The translations under genes were made by a program, and so were the position numbers. A DNA stretch of 64,000 bases from a bacterium (GTDB taxonomy: Bacteria > UBP6 > UBA1177). The stretch lies in NCBI GenBank assembly GCA_017405875.1, contig JAFQZM010000005.1, positions 22,433 to 86,432 on the forward strand, given 5' to 3'. The notes below the pieces were generated by a model. That model ran no database searches and was not told the origin of the DNA. It saw only the letters and a program-made list of their open reading frames with translations. Below are positions 38,357 to 47,059 of this stretch, piece after piece. How positions within the stretch are numbered: the first letter of the stretch is position 1; the number at the start of each line of letters is the position of its first letter.

Positions 38357-38383
38357 AAAAAACGGGGAGCCGAAGCTCCCCGC
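38355..38383 (-). terminator. Intrinsic terminator of gdhA
   Basis: Minus strand: perfect stem CGGGGAGC/GCTCCCCG with a TTCG tetraloop, followed by eight T residues. Confidence 0.92.
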
Positions 38384-38406
38384 AAAAAACCGAAAAACAG
38401 GTTCGA

Positions 38407-39756
38407 TTAGAAGAGTCCCTGTTCCATCATAGCGGTTGCAACTTTCTCGAATCCGGCAATGTTTGCACCTGCAACGAGGTCGTAGCCAAGGCCGTATTTT
38501 TCAGCTGCTGCTGCTGAGTTGTCGTGGATGTTCTTCATCATCTGTTTAAGTTTTTCGTCAACTTCTTCAGCGGTCCAAACAAGTCTTTCGCTGTTCTGAG
38601 ACATTTCGAGTGCGGAAACGCCTACGCCGCCTGCGTTAACTGCTTTCGACGGAGCAACGATGATGTGTTTCTGAGCGCGAAGGAAATTGAGTGCATCGTT
38701 CGTGGTCGGCATATTTGCGACTTCGATGTAGTATTTTGCGCCACATGCAGCGATTTTTTCAGCCTGCGGCATTTTGACGTCATTCTGCATAGCTGACGGC
38801 ATAACGACATCACATTTTACGCCCCAAGGTTTCTCGCCTGCTACGAATTTGCATCCGAATTTGTCAGCGTACGGTTTAACGTGCATCGGGTCTTTAGCTC
38901 TCATTTCAAGAAGGAAATCAACCTTCTCAGGAGTTGCTACGCCGTCTTCGTCAAGGATGTATCCGTCAGGACCCGAAAGGGTGATGACTTTTGCACCAAG
39001 CTGCATAGCTTTCTTGCAGATACCCCATGTAACGTTGCCGAAACCAGCTGCTGCGATCGTTTTTCCTTTGATCGTGTCGCCTTCGTGTTTGAGAACGTTC
39101 TCAAGGTAGTAAACTGCGCCGTAACCGGTAGCTTCAGGACGAATGAGCGATCCGCCGTAGGTAAGGCCTTTACCGGTAAGAACGCCGTTTTCCCAAACGC
39201 CTTTAAGTCTTCTGTACTGACCGTAAAGGTAACCGATTTCTCTTCCGCCTACACCCATGTCACCAGCGGGAACGTCGATGTCCGGGCTGATGTAACGGTA
39301 AAGAGCAGTCATGAAGCTCTGGCAGAAACGCATAACTTCTGCATCAGATTTGCCTGCAGGATCGAAGTCCGAGCCGCCTTTTGCGCCGCCGATAGGAAGA
39401 CCGGTAAGCGAGTTTTTGAAGGTCTGCTCGAAGCCGAGGAACTTAATGATTCCTTCGTAAACGTTCTTCTGGAAACGAAGTCCGCCTTTGTACGGTCCGA
39501 TTGCGCCGTTGAACTGGCATCTCCAACCACGGTTGGTGTGGGTGTTGCCCTGATCGTCAGTCCATACAACTCTGAACGTGAACATTCTTTCCGGCTCAGT
39601 CATGCGGTTAAGAAGGTCAGCCTTCTCATACTCAGGATGAGCGTCAACAACAGGTGAAAGAGAAGAAAGGACTTCTTCTACAGTCTGAACGAATTCGGGT
39701 TCGTTAGCGTGTTTCGCTTTTACGTTTTCGATAACGCTTTCTACATACTTGTTCAT
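38407..39756 (-). CDS. gdhA: NADP-type glutamate dehydrogenase
   Basis: 449-residue hexameric GdhA that aminates 2-oxoglutarate. Diagnostic regions are RVVWTDDQGNTHTNRGWRCQ, GPYKGGLRF, the catalytic-lysine stretch LPIGGAKGGSDFDP, DVPAGDMGVGGREIGYL and the dinucleotide motif AAGFGNV. The ATG at 39756 has GGAGG; the extra codons upstream encode part of the leader and are rejected. A promoter with a palindrome in its spacer indicates specific control, as expected of an ammonium-assimilating enzyme. Confidence 0.96.
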   Translation of the reverse strand: MNKYVESVIENVKAKHANEPEFVQTVEEVLSSLSPVVDAHPEYEKADLLNRMTEPERMFTFRVVWTDDQGNTHTNRGWRCQFNGAIGPYKGGLRFQKNVYEGIIKFLGFEQTFKNSLTGLPIGGAKGGSDFDPAGKSDAEVMRFCQSFMTALYRYISPDIDVPAGDMGVGGREIGYLYGQYRRLKGVWENGVLTGKGLTYGGSLIRPEATGYGAVYYLENVLKHEGDTIKGKTIAAAGFGNVTWGICKKAMQLGAKVITLSGPDGYILDEDGVATPEKVDFLLEMRAKDPMHVKPYADKFGCKFVAGEKPWGVKCDVVMPSAMQNDVKMPQAEKIAACGAKYYIEVANMPTTNDALNFLRAQKHIIVAPSKAVNAGGVGVSALEMSQNSERLVWTAEEVDEKLKQMMKNIHDNSAAAAEKYGLGYDLVAGANIAGFEKVATAMMEQGLF

Positions 39757-39815
39757 ATAAACCTCCATAAAAAAAAGGATTAAAAAAACAAACCCCAATG
39801 AACATAAATCGGCGT

Positions 39816-39844
39816 CTTATAAGTAATAAAAATTACTTAGTCAA
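39816..39844 (-). promoter_or_regulatory. Promoter of gdhA with palindromic operator
   Basis: Minus strand: -35 TTGACT at 39844-39839, 17-bp spacer, -10 TATAAG at 39821-39816. The spacer is filled by the perfect inverted repeat AAGTAATAAAAATTACTT (39821-39838; 7-bp arms), so a bound protein would cover the promoter. Confidence 0.75.
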
Positions 39845-39878
39845 ATAAAAACCAAAAAATTTTTTTATTCCTTAAAAT

Positions 39879-39907
39879 TTGCACATTCCCCTTTTCCGTG
39901 CTAATTT
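39879..39907 (+). promoter_or_regulatory. Promoter of the first MATE transporter gene
   Basis: -35 TTGCAC at 39879-39884, 17-bp spacer, -10 TAATTT at 39902-39907. Confidence 0.55.
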
Positions 39908-39934
39908 CCGCGGCTTTTTGTTTTTGGTGGTTTT

Positions 39935-41263
39935 ATGAAGAAAAATATCACTGAAGGTTCGATCCCGAAAATCCTGCTTGACATGGCTCTGGGTATGCTC
40001 ATCGGCCACATCGCGATGACAGCCTTCAACCTGACCGACACATATTTTGTTTCCAAGCTGGGAACGCTTGAACTTGCTGCAATGAGCTATACTTTTCCCG
40101 TCGTCATGCTCGTCAACCACTTTCTTTTCGGCATCGGACTCGGCACAAGCGCCGTCATTTCGCGTGCCATCGGGCAGAAAAACTTTCCTGAAGTCAAGCG
40201 TATTTCGACCGACAGTCTTTTCCTTATAATCTGTCTCGGAACTTTTTTCGGAATTGCCGGACTTCTCACGATAAGGCCGATTTTCAGCGCGCTCGGAGCA
40301 AAAGGCGAAACGCTTGAACTTGTCCTCAGGTATATGAGAATCTGCTGTTACGGAATGCCGGTCGGCGCCGTTCCCGCCGTAATAGACAACGAGATCAGAG
40401 CTACGGGCGACACAAAAACACCGGGACTAATCATGGTTACAGTCGTAGTGATAAACGTCATTCTTGACCCGCTTTTCATTTTCGGTGTCGGTTTCTTCCC
40501 GAGAATGGGAATCGAAGGCGCAGCTTTAGCCACAATGATTGCAAAAATCGTTAGTGCGATCCTTGTAGTAAGTTTCATGCAGTTCAGGATGAAAATGTTC
40601 GATTTTTCGAAACTTAAACTTTCTGTAACTTTAGGCTCTTGGAAAAAAGTCCTCTGGCTCGGAATCCCGACATCGCTTTCGCTCATGCTCATGCCGATTT
40701 CAAACGCTATAGTCACAAGAATTACGGCTGGTTACGGCGATGAAGCAGTCGCATCTTTAGGCGCCGGAATAAAAATCGATTCGCTCCTTCTCGTCGGTGT
40801 TTTCTCGCTTTCGAGCGTTCTCCTTCCCTTCACCGGTCAGAATTACGGCGCGGCAAGGATCGACAGAATCAGGAAAGCGCTCAAAATTTCCGAACTTTTC
40901 TCGCTATGCTGGGGCTCTTTCATGATGCTGATATTCATTCTTTTCCGCAGAAATATCGCCTCGATGTTCACCGAAGACCCGGTCGTTCTCAAATATATAA
41001 TGGAATATATGCTCATAATCGGACTTTCCTTCCCTGCAATCGGCGCTTCGATCATGTGCGTCAACGTCATAAACGGACTTCACAAACCGATCCGCTCGAC
41101 AATGCTCAATTTCATGAGAACGATAGTCATGCTCATTCCCGCAGTCTGGCTGGGAGGCAAAATTGCGGATGTCACCGGCATCTTCGCCGCGATCTCGACA
41201 ACGAGCATAGTTGCGTTTTTCATCTATCACGCAACCGTGAAAATCACAATGGAAAAAATATGA
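39935..41263 (+). CDS. MATE-family efflux transporter
   Basis: 442-residue inner-membrane antiporter with twelve predicted helices in two related bundles, each beginning with a MATE signature (MALGMLIGHIAMTAFNLTDT, and LGIPTSLSLMLMPISNAIVT in the second). Known relatives use Na+ or H+ gradients to export cationic drugs; the substrate is not predictable. GGTGG precedes the ATG. It is divergent from gdhA and convergent with the ornithine carbamoyltransferase gene. It shares the fold but little close sequence with the second MATE protein at 51.8 kb. Confidence 0.9.
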   Translation: MKKNITEGSIPKILLDMALGMLIGHIAMTAFNLTDTYFVSKLGTLELAAMSYTFPVVMLVNHFLFGIGLGTSAVISRAIGQKNFPEVKRISTDSLFLIICLGTFFGIAGLLTIRPIFSALGAKGETLELVLRYMRICCYGMPVGAVPAVIDNEIRATGDTKTPGLIMVTVVVINVILDPLFIFGVGFFPRMGIEGAALATMIAKIVSAILVVSFMQFRMKMFDFSKLKLSVTLGSWKKVLWLGIPTSLSLMLMPISNAIVTRITAGYGDEAVASLGAGIKIDSLLLVGVFSLSSVLLPFTGQNYGAARIDRIRKALKISELFSLCWGSFMMLIFILFRRNIASMFTEDPVVLKYIMEYMLIIGLSFPAIGASIMCVNVINGLHKPIRSTMLNFMRTIVMLIPAVWLGGKIADVTGIFAAISTTSIVAFFIYHATVKITMEKI

Positions 41264-41294
41264 CGTAACGACGTCACGACGCAACGCCGTTACG
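41264..41294. terminator. Hairpin between convergent MATE and OTC genes
   Basis: CGTAACG (41264-41270) and CGTTACG (41288-41294) are perfect inverted repeats around a 17-base loop that itself contains repeats of ACG. There is no U-tract on either strand, so a terminator role is uncertain; it may be a small repeat element. Confidence 0.35.
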
Positions 41295-41304
41295 ATTTAA
41301 ATTG

Positions 41305-42303
41305 CTATTTACCGATTGTTGCACACATAACAGCTTTGATCGTGTGCATTCTGTTTTCTGCTTCGTCGAAAACTTTGGAGTATCTGCTTCTGAAGACTTC
41401 GTCAGTGACTTCCATCTCGGAGATGCCGAACTTGTCGAAAATCTCTTTGCCGACTTTCGTGTTGAGGTCGTGGAAGCTCGGAAGGCAGTGAAGGAAAATG
41501 ACGTCCGGATTGCCGGTAGCCTTTATCATCTTCATGTTTACCTGATAAGCCTTGAGCTGTTTGATTCTCTGCTCGAAAAGTGCTTCTTCGCCCATCGATA
41601 CCCAAACGTCGGTGTAGATGACGTCTGCGTCTTTTACAGCTTTCATCGGATCTTCGGATAATTCGATTACGGCGCCGGTTTCCTTAGCGACTTCCTTCAT
41701 CTCTTTTACAAGTTTGCTGTCGGGCCAGAGAGCTTTCGGAGCGCATGAAACAAAGTGCATTCCCATTTTTGCAGCACCGATCATAAGGCTGTTGCCCATG
41801 TTGTTTCTTGCGTCGCCGCAGTAAACGAATTTTACTTTGTTGAGCGGTTTCGCAACGTGTTCTTCGATGGTGAGGAAGTCAGCAAGGATCTGCGTCGGGT
41901 GGTAAAGGTCGGTAAGACCGTTCCAAACCGGAACGCCTGCATATTTTGCGAGTGTTTCAACAGTTTCCTGTTTGAATCCGCGGAACTCGATGCCGTCGAA
42001 CATTCTGCCGAGAACTTTCGCGGTGTCTTCGATGGACTCTTTTTTGCCCATCTGACTGTCGTTCGAGCCGAGGAACGTTACGCCTGCGCCTTCATCCATT
42101 GCGCCTACTTCGAATGCGCAGCGGGTTCTGGTCGAGGTTTTTTCGAAAAGAAGGACGATGTTCTTTCCTTCAAGCAGGTCGCCTTTGATGCCTGCTCTTT
42201 TCTTAGCCTTGAGGTTGTGTGCAAGGTCAAGAAGGTAGCGGATTTCTTCAGGTGTAAAGTCTTTGAGTGTCAAAAAGTTTCTTCCTTTAAGATTAACAGC
42301 CAT
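41305..42303 (-). CDS. argF: Ornithine carbamoyltransferase
   Basis: 332-residue enzyme that transfers the carbamoyl group to ornithine. The carbamoyl-phosphate site is [13 protein letters not shown], the ornithine loop [10 protein letters not shown] and the C-terminal [11 protein letters not shown] are intact. The ATG at 42303 has GGAGG; upstream in-frame codons cross the promoter region and are rejected. No arginine-pathway or deiminase genes adjoin, so anabolic (ArgF) and catabolic (ArcB) roles cannot be told apart from context. Confidence 0.94.
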   Translation of the reverse strand: MAVNLKGRNFLTLKDFTPEEIRYLLDLAHNLKAKKRAGIKGDLLEGKNIVLLFEKTSTRTRCAFEVGAMDEGAGVTFLGSNDSQMGKKESIEDTAKVLGRMFDGIEFRGFKQETVETLAKYAGVPVWNGLTDLYHPTQILADFLTIEEHVAKPLNKVKFVYCGDARNNMGNSLMIGAAKMGMHFVSCAPKALWPDSKLVKEMKEVAKETGAVIELSEDPMKAVKDADVIYTDVWVSMGEEALFEQRIKQLKAYQVNMKMIKATGNPDVIFLHCLPSFHDLNTKVGKEIFDKFGISEMEVTDEVFRSRYSKVFDEAENRMHTIKAVMCATIGK

Positions 42304-42343
42304 TTTTTCCTCCAAAAAAACATGGTTAAACAAAAAACGCGGA

Positions 42344-42371
42344 ATTATAGAAAGCCGGAATAAAAAAGCAA
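42344..42371 (-). promoter_or_regulatory. Promoter of argF
   Basis: Minus strand: -35 TTGCTT at 42371-42366, 16-bp spacer, -10 TATAAT at 42349-42344. No ARG-box-like palindrome is obvious. Confidence 0.7.
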
Positions 42372-42391
42372 CATAGCGGAGCAAAATAAAA

Positions 42392-42420
42392 TTGATAAGA
42401 TTCTTTTATTATGGTATATC
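42392..42420 (+). promoter_or_regulatory. Promoter of the 42.4-kb gene cluster
   Basis: -35 TTGATA at 42392-42397, 17-bp spacer, -10 TATATC at 42415-42420. TTGGAGGA precedes the ATG at 42442. Confidence 0.55.
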
Positions 42421-42441
42421 CGCGCGGATTTTGGAGGACTG

Positions 42442-44199
42442 ATGAAAAAAATATTACTGATTTTTCTCTTTTTTCTTTCTCTTTTCACTCTTTCTGCCGA
42501 AACTCTCCACATGAATGCCTTCAGCAACAAAGATTTTGTAACAGACATAAACAACGCACTCATAAGCGAATCTCCCGAAATTCTCGTCAAAGCGGCATCC
42601 CCCTATCTTTCCAAAATTCACGAACTTAACATTCCGAACTGCTTCGGCTGCTCTCTCTATCTCATTAAAAAAACCGAGAACGCGGCACCGGAAATGCAGC
42701 TTGCGGCAGCAGATCTCGCAGTTAAATTTTCTAACGATCTTCCGGAAGTTCATCACCACTATCTCACACGTCTTTTCCATTTTGCTCCAAGCAGACCCGA
42801 CAAAATAGTCGCCCATTTTTTCAAGGCTGCTGACAGGTCGATGCGCTTTGCTTTTGCAAACTCGGTAATTTATCTTTTTATCGGCAAACTCTCGACTATA
42901 TGCCTTATATTCTTCATACTTTTCAGCGCGGTAATGTTCCTGAAATACACCGGACTGGTTATTCACAAATACAAACACCTCGCCGGTTTTTCAAAGTTCT
43001 ACGGACTTGGAATTCTGATCACTTTTTTTGTTTCGATGTGGCTTGTCGGTGTAAACTTCAACAATACGGTCTTCCTGATTATCCCTTACATGCTGTTTTT
43101 CGGAGATTTGGGAACCCGCTCGGAAAAAGTTACTCTCCACATAACAGTTTTCCTTCTCGTCCTGACATCTGCTGTTTCGATGAATGCGGAGAAGCACAAA
43201 CCGAGCCAGTATGATCAGGATATTGCATACAACCATCTTCTTGCCGTAATCTCACCCGATCTTCTGCCTGAAGAGAATATAGACTTCTCCCAGCCGGGAG
43301 CTTATATGGCGAAAGGTTTCCTTTTTCTCTACAACGGAAACTTCAGCCGTGCAGCATTCAACCTGAAAAAAGAACTCTCTTCCGTAAAAATTCCCGAAAT
43401 AAAAAATATGCTTTCAAACGCTCTTGGGGTCGCTCTCGCTTCAAACGGAAACCATAAAGAGGCTATTCCTTATTTAAGAGATGCTTACGAAAATTCCGGC
43501 GACCCGAAAATAGGCTACAATCTTTCAAAGGTTTTAGATGAAGCGGGTTTCAAGGAAGAAAGTACGAGAATTGAAAAAAAACTGATTTATTCGGCTCAGT
43601 CCGAATCGTTGTACTACCCCTCACTCTCCTTCTCAGACGCTTCTAAAATATGGCGCTATCTCTGTTACGAAAACGAAGCTATCAGCAAAAGAAACTTAAT
43701 AAATTCAGCAGTTTATATTCTCGCAGCATTTTTATTTTATCTCTTCATAGTTCTGCTGAAATACTGCTACTTAGGCTCGTTTCAACTTTCAAGATGTCCG
43801 GAATGCGGCAACATAATGTGTTCCAAATGCAATGTCGGCGGCAACGACGTCTGCGCAGTCTGCAAACTCATGAAAGCCGATTACACGCTGTTCAAACGCG
43901 GCGAACGTGAAATTTACGAAGCAAGAAGAGACAACTTTTTCAGACGGCGTTCGATAATCATGAATATCCTTACATTTTCTCTTCCGGGCGGCGGTCTTCT
44001 CTTCATTGACAAAACTCTGGAAGGATCCTTCTATTTAGCCGTTCCGCTCACGATAACTCTAGTATATTTCATGAATACGATGGGACTCGTTGTTGACAAG
44101 GCAGACGGTCCTTTGATGAAAATCATAATAATTTCAACTGATTTATTTATTTATTGTGTTTCTGTCATCAGAGCTTTGTTTGCTGTCAGGAGAGATTGA
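42442..44199 (+). CDS. Membrane TPR protein with three-CxxC zinc motif
   Basis: 585 residues, not assignable to a named family. A signal peptide (residues 1-19) is followed by a soluble region and several membrane helices at about 135-260. A TPR-like soluble stretch (about 280-390, for example NGNFSRAAFNLKKELSSVKI) comes next, then a helix near 420-440 and a zinc-ribbon-like segment at 451-473 with six cysteines in three CxxC pairs (CPECGNIMCSKC, CAVC). A C-terminal helical hairpin begins GGGLLFIDKTLEG. The glycine-rich hairpin resembles those of proteins with a TM2-type pair. The stop overlaps the next start (TGATG), so it acts with the DUF4388 protein. Confidence 0.8.
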   Translation: MKKILLIFLFFLSLFTLSAETLHMNAFSNKDFVTDINNALISESPEILVKAASPYLSKIHELNIPNCFGCSLYLIKKTENAAPEMQLAAADLAVKFSNDLPEVHHHYLTRLFHFAPSRPDKIVAHFFKAADRSMRFAFANSVIYLFIGKLSTICLIFFILFSAVMFLKYTGLVIHKYKHLAGFSKFYGLGILITFFVSMWLVGVNFNNTVFLIIPYMLFFGDLGTRSEKVTLHITVFLLVLTSAVSMNAEKHKPSQYDQDIAYNHLLAVISPDLLPEENIDFSQPGAYMAKGFLFLYNGNFSRAAFNLKKELSSVKIPEIKNMLSNALGVALASNGNHKEAIPYLRDAYENSGDPKIGYNLSKVLDEAGFKEESTRIEKKLIYSAQSESLYYPSLSFSDASKIWRYLCYENEAISKRNLINSAVYILAAFLFYLFIVLLKYCYLGSFQLSRCPECGNIMCSKCNVGGNDVCAVCKLMKADYTLFKRGEREIYEARRDNFFRRRSIIMNILTFSLPGGGLLFIDKTLEGSFYLAVPLTITLVYFMNTMGLVVDKADGPLMKIIIISTDLFIYCVSVIRALFAVRRD

Positions 44200-45176
44200 T
44201 GCCGGTCGCTATAATTCAAAAATCAACTGCAAAAATCGCGTTTGCCGGAGATATCCGTGATAAAAAACTGATCGATGTCTTCACAGAAGCCTCTATTTTA
44301 GGGCTTACTGGAATTTTAAAACTGAAAGTACCGCGCAACGAATACTACTTCTATTTTGTAAAAGGCTCGCTCATCTACTCTTCCAACCTTAAAAAGACAA
44401 TGGATCAGACTGTCCTCGATATCATCAAATATTCTGGATTCATTTCGAGAGAAAAACTGATAAAATGCGAAAAAGAAAAAGGCAAAGAGATGAAGACTAT
44501 TCTCGAAATGCTGATCGATGAAGGTTTTGTCTCGATGCTGCTCTACTCGAAAGTCATAAGCCTCGCAATGCGGACCAACGTTATAGAAGCAATGCTCGAA
44601 ACCGAAGGAAACTACAGCTTTGAAATAAAATCCAAGATCGAATCTGTTCACGGGGTCAGACCTATCGCTATTACGCAGCTTAAAACAATAAGTACTTTGA
44701 TCAAAGAAAACCGCGCCGCCGTGAAAGAAGTCACCGCTTCGCTCTACTCCGAAATAGACAAATGCAACGGAGTGACTTATCTGAAAGCAAACCATTCGTT
44801 CCTGCACAATGCGATCACAGCCGATTTGGACTATCTGAAATTCTTTTCGGTCGCAGTTACCGACTTTGTCGATAAAAAATGGTCGTTCCCGAGCTTTTTT
44901 CTCAAAGACAAACTTCTGAATTTCATAGCCGTATATACTTTCAGAACTCTGATCGTAATCGGTTTGTGCGTTTTCCTATATCTCGCCATAATGACCACGA
45001 CTTTCGACATCAAAAATGAAGAAATAAGCGGAAAAGACTTTTACTTCCTGCGAGGAAAGCTCACGGAATCACTGGAGAACTTCCAGATTATCGAGAAAAA
45101 GCAGAACACTCCGAAAGCTGCCGAACAAAAAGAAAGCGGCGAAAAAAACACCAAATCAAAAAATACAAAAAAATAA
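44199..45176 (+). CDS. DUF4388 (PatA-type) membrane-anchored protein
   Basis: 325 residues from the ATG at 44199, which has AGGAGAG upstream and overlaps the previous stop by one base. Residues ~10-135 resemble DUF4388 (GLTGILKLKVPRNEYYFYFVKGSLIY and DIIKYSGFISREKL), a module found in myxobacterial and other deltaproteobacterial signalling proteins. A single membrane helix lies near residues 255-275, followed by a short extracytoplasmic tail ending in Lys-rich low-complexity sequence. No output domain is present. Together with the upstream zinc/TPR membrane protein it may form an envelope sensor or assembly factor (inference). Confidence 0.75.
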   Translation: MPVAIIQKSTAKIAFAGDIRDKKLIDVFTEASILGLTGILKLKVPRNEYYFYFVKGSLIYSSNLKKTMDQTVLDIIKYSGFISREKLIKCEKEKGKEMKTILEMLIDEGFVSMLLYSKVISLAMRTNVIEAMLETEGNYSFEIKSKIESVHGVRPIAITQLKTISTLIKENRAAVKEVTASLYSEIDKCNGVTYLKANHSFLHNAITADLDYLKFFSVAVTDFVDKKWSFPSFFLKDKLLNFIAVYTFRTLIVIGLCVFLYLAIMTTTFDIKNEEISGKDFYFLRGKLTESLENFQIIEKKQNTPKAAEQKESGEKNTKSKNTKK

Positions 45177-45187
45177 CTCTATTATAT

Positions 45188-45215
45188 TTGATATTTTCAT
45201 AATTTTTATTATGAT
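45188..45215 (+). promoter_or_regulatory. Promoter of the PEPCK-like gene
   Basis: -35 TTGATA at 45188-45193, 16-bp spacer, -10 TATGAT at 45210-45215. Confidence 0.6.
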
Positions 45216-45261
45216 CCACCGTTTTTTTTGAATTTGTCTGACAATTTAGGGAGATTAAAAG

Positions 45262-47016
45262 ATGAGTACAGTAGATTTCATTGAAGCCGGAACAAGAAAA
45301 AACGTTTCAGAAATTCAGGCTTTGGCTCTTACGATCATGAACGCGCCGGCAACTTCGGCAGTTTCCGTAAAAGATCTTTACACAGCGGCGATGCAGCAGA
45401 CAAGCGCCGTTTTTTCAAACCAGACAATGCCGAAAATCGATGAAAGTTTTCCGGAAAATGCAAACGTCATCTCGAATTTCACGGGTGAAGACACCTGCGA
45501 AACCGACTGGTTCGTAAAAATAGTTCCGACAACGGAAGAAGCTGTTGCCAATCCCGATTCGGCTGAGGAAAGAGAAGAACTTCTCGACATAATCAGAAGA
45601 GCTTCCTACGACCTTATCCAGCGCGAAATGTTCATGCATTCCGTTTATCTTACCGACAATCCGGATTTCAACTGCAGAATCGACATCACGGCTCCGGTCC
45701 AGTTCCCGAAACTGCTCCTTGACGCTGCAATCCACTACTACCCGATCGACGACAAAACCTCGAAAAATTATGCGAAAAGCCGCAAACTCGATATGCCGTC
45801 AATAAGAATCGTATGCTATCCGGAATGGGAAAACGAAGAGTGGCTCTACTGGAAATCGAAAGCTCACAACGAGACCGAAGACGAGCCCGAAAGACTTATG
45901 ATGATATACGACACCGAAACCAATACAGCTTTCCTGCTCGGCGCAAAGAATTTCTCCGAAATCAGAAAAGCCGTAAAAGTTTTAGCTTGGAACACTTCAG
46001 TTGAAGCTACCAACGGTGAATTCCTTCCGGTAAACGGAACGGCTAAAACGATATCCATCAAAAAGACCGTCAACAAGAAGAGCGACACCTCTTCCGCTAC
46101 GTTCCTGACAGTTTCCTGCTGCGAAGACGAAAGAAGCTTCTTCGGTCTTAACGTTCACGCTTCGGAAACTCCGGCAAAAGGCGAAGAGATTTCGGTTACG
46201 ACAAGCGGAGATTCGGGACTTCTTCTGATAGCTTCGGCTCAGAACAAAAAGAAATTCCTCGTCAACTTCGGAAGAAACGGCTTCGGTTCAATCGACAGCG
46301 TAATCGCAGGATCGAAAGAGACTCCGCAGATCATTTCCGCTGAGAATCTCGCTCTCGTAAAGACCGCTGAAGACAAGAAAGAGTTTCTTCTCAATCCGAT
46401 GCTTTCCCCGAACGCGAAAATCCACACTCAGCTTTCGCAGGAAGACAAAGATTTCCCGATGCCTGAATACGTTGTTCTCATGGTAAACGACGGAAGTCTT
46501 CCGCCTGTAACGATGATAAAAGACGCAGACCTCATGACTTCGATGTGGTTCTCCTACACCACCGAATGTGACTGCTGCTCAGATTCCGAAGTAATTCCGA
46601 GCGGAAATTCAGACGCAACATGGGAAGTCAACAAGGAAATCGAGATTTTCAACAAAATCGCAAAAAGAGGCAAATTCAAACTTATCGTTGTAAATACAGC
46701 ACCTTACAGTGAAAGCACACGCGACGCTCTTGCAGACGAGATAATCCTTTCGGTCTACACGAAAATCGCAAGAAACGAGATCAGCTGGAAAGAATGGAAA
46801 GCTCTTCCGGGCTTCAACCTTCCCGACAAAGGAACTTTCAAGAATGTAAAGAAGGATTTCGATGCCGTTTACGACACAATGAAATTCTCGGCTGACCCGA
46901 TGTACAAAGATCTGCTCCGCGATTCGCTCGAAATGAAGATCGAATACTTGAGAACGATCGACGCTCCGCAGACTCTCATCGCTCCTTTCTACAAAATACT
47001 TGCAAAACTTGTCTAA
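45262..47016 (+). CDS. PEP-carboxykinase-like protein lacking the P-loop
   Basis: 584 residues, no signal peptide. Several stretches line up in order with ATP-type PEP carboxykinase: FLLGAKNFSEIRKAV (residues 224-238; enzyme IGGTxYAGEIKKS), FFGLNVHASETP (293-304; enzyme FFGLSGTGKTTLS), LPPVTMIKDADLMTSMWF (413-430; enzyme LPPVxxLTPEQAMYHF), YTTE and KFKLIVVNT. The catalytic P-loop lysine and threonine are replaced, and the DDE metal segment is not recognisable. It would therefore be an inactive homologue or a divergent enzyme with another chemistry. The assignment rests on eye alignment. Own promoter; 43 bp before the next gene. Confidence 0.55.
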   Translation: MSTVDFIEAGTRKNVSEIQALALTIMNAPATSAVSVKDLYTAAMQQTSAVFSNQTMPKIDESFPENANVISNFTGEDTCETDWFVKIVPTTEEAVANPDSAEEREELLDIIRRASYDLIQREMFMHSVYLTDNPDFNCRIDITAPVQFPKLLLDAAIHYYPIDDKTSKNYAKSRKLDMPSIRIVCYPEWENEEWLYWKSKAHNETEDEPERLMMIYDTETNTAFLLGAKNFSEIRKAVKVLAWNTSVEATNGEFLPVNGTAKTISIKKTVNKKSDTSSATFLTVSCCEDERSFFGLNVHASETPAKGEEISVTTSGDSGLLLIASAQNKKKFLVNFGRNGFGSIDSVIAGSKETPQIISAENLALVKTAEDKKEFLLNPMLSPNAKIHTQLSQEDKDFPMPEYVVLMVNDGSLPPVTMIKDADLMTSMWFSYTTECDCCSDSEVIPSGNSDATWEVNKEIEIFNKIAKRGKFKLIVVNTAPYSESTRDALADEIILSVYTKIARNEISWKEWKALPGFNLPDKGTFKNVKKDFDAVYDTMKFSADPMYKDLLRDSLEMKIEYLRTIDAPQTLIAPFYKILAKLV

Positions 47017-47059
47017 ATCTCAAACCATCTGTTTTATTCAATAAATTGAGGAATTTTTC

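Noticed and set aside
38881..39657. 258-codon open frame opposite gdhA
   Set aside because: Shadow of a conserved gene; no supporting signal or family.
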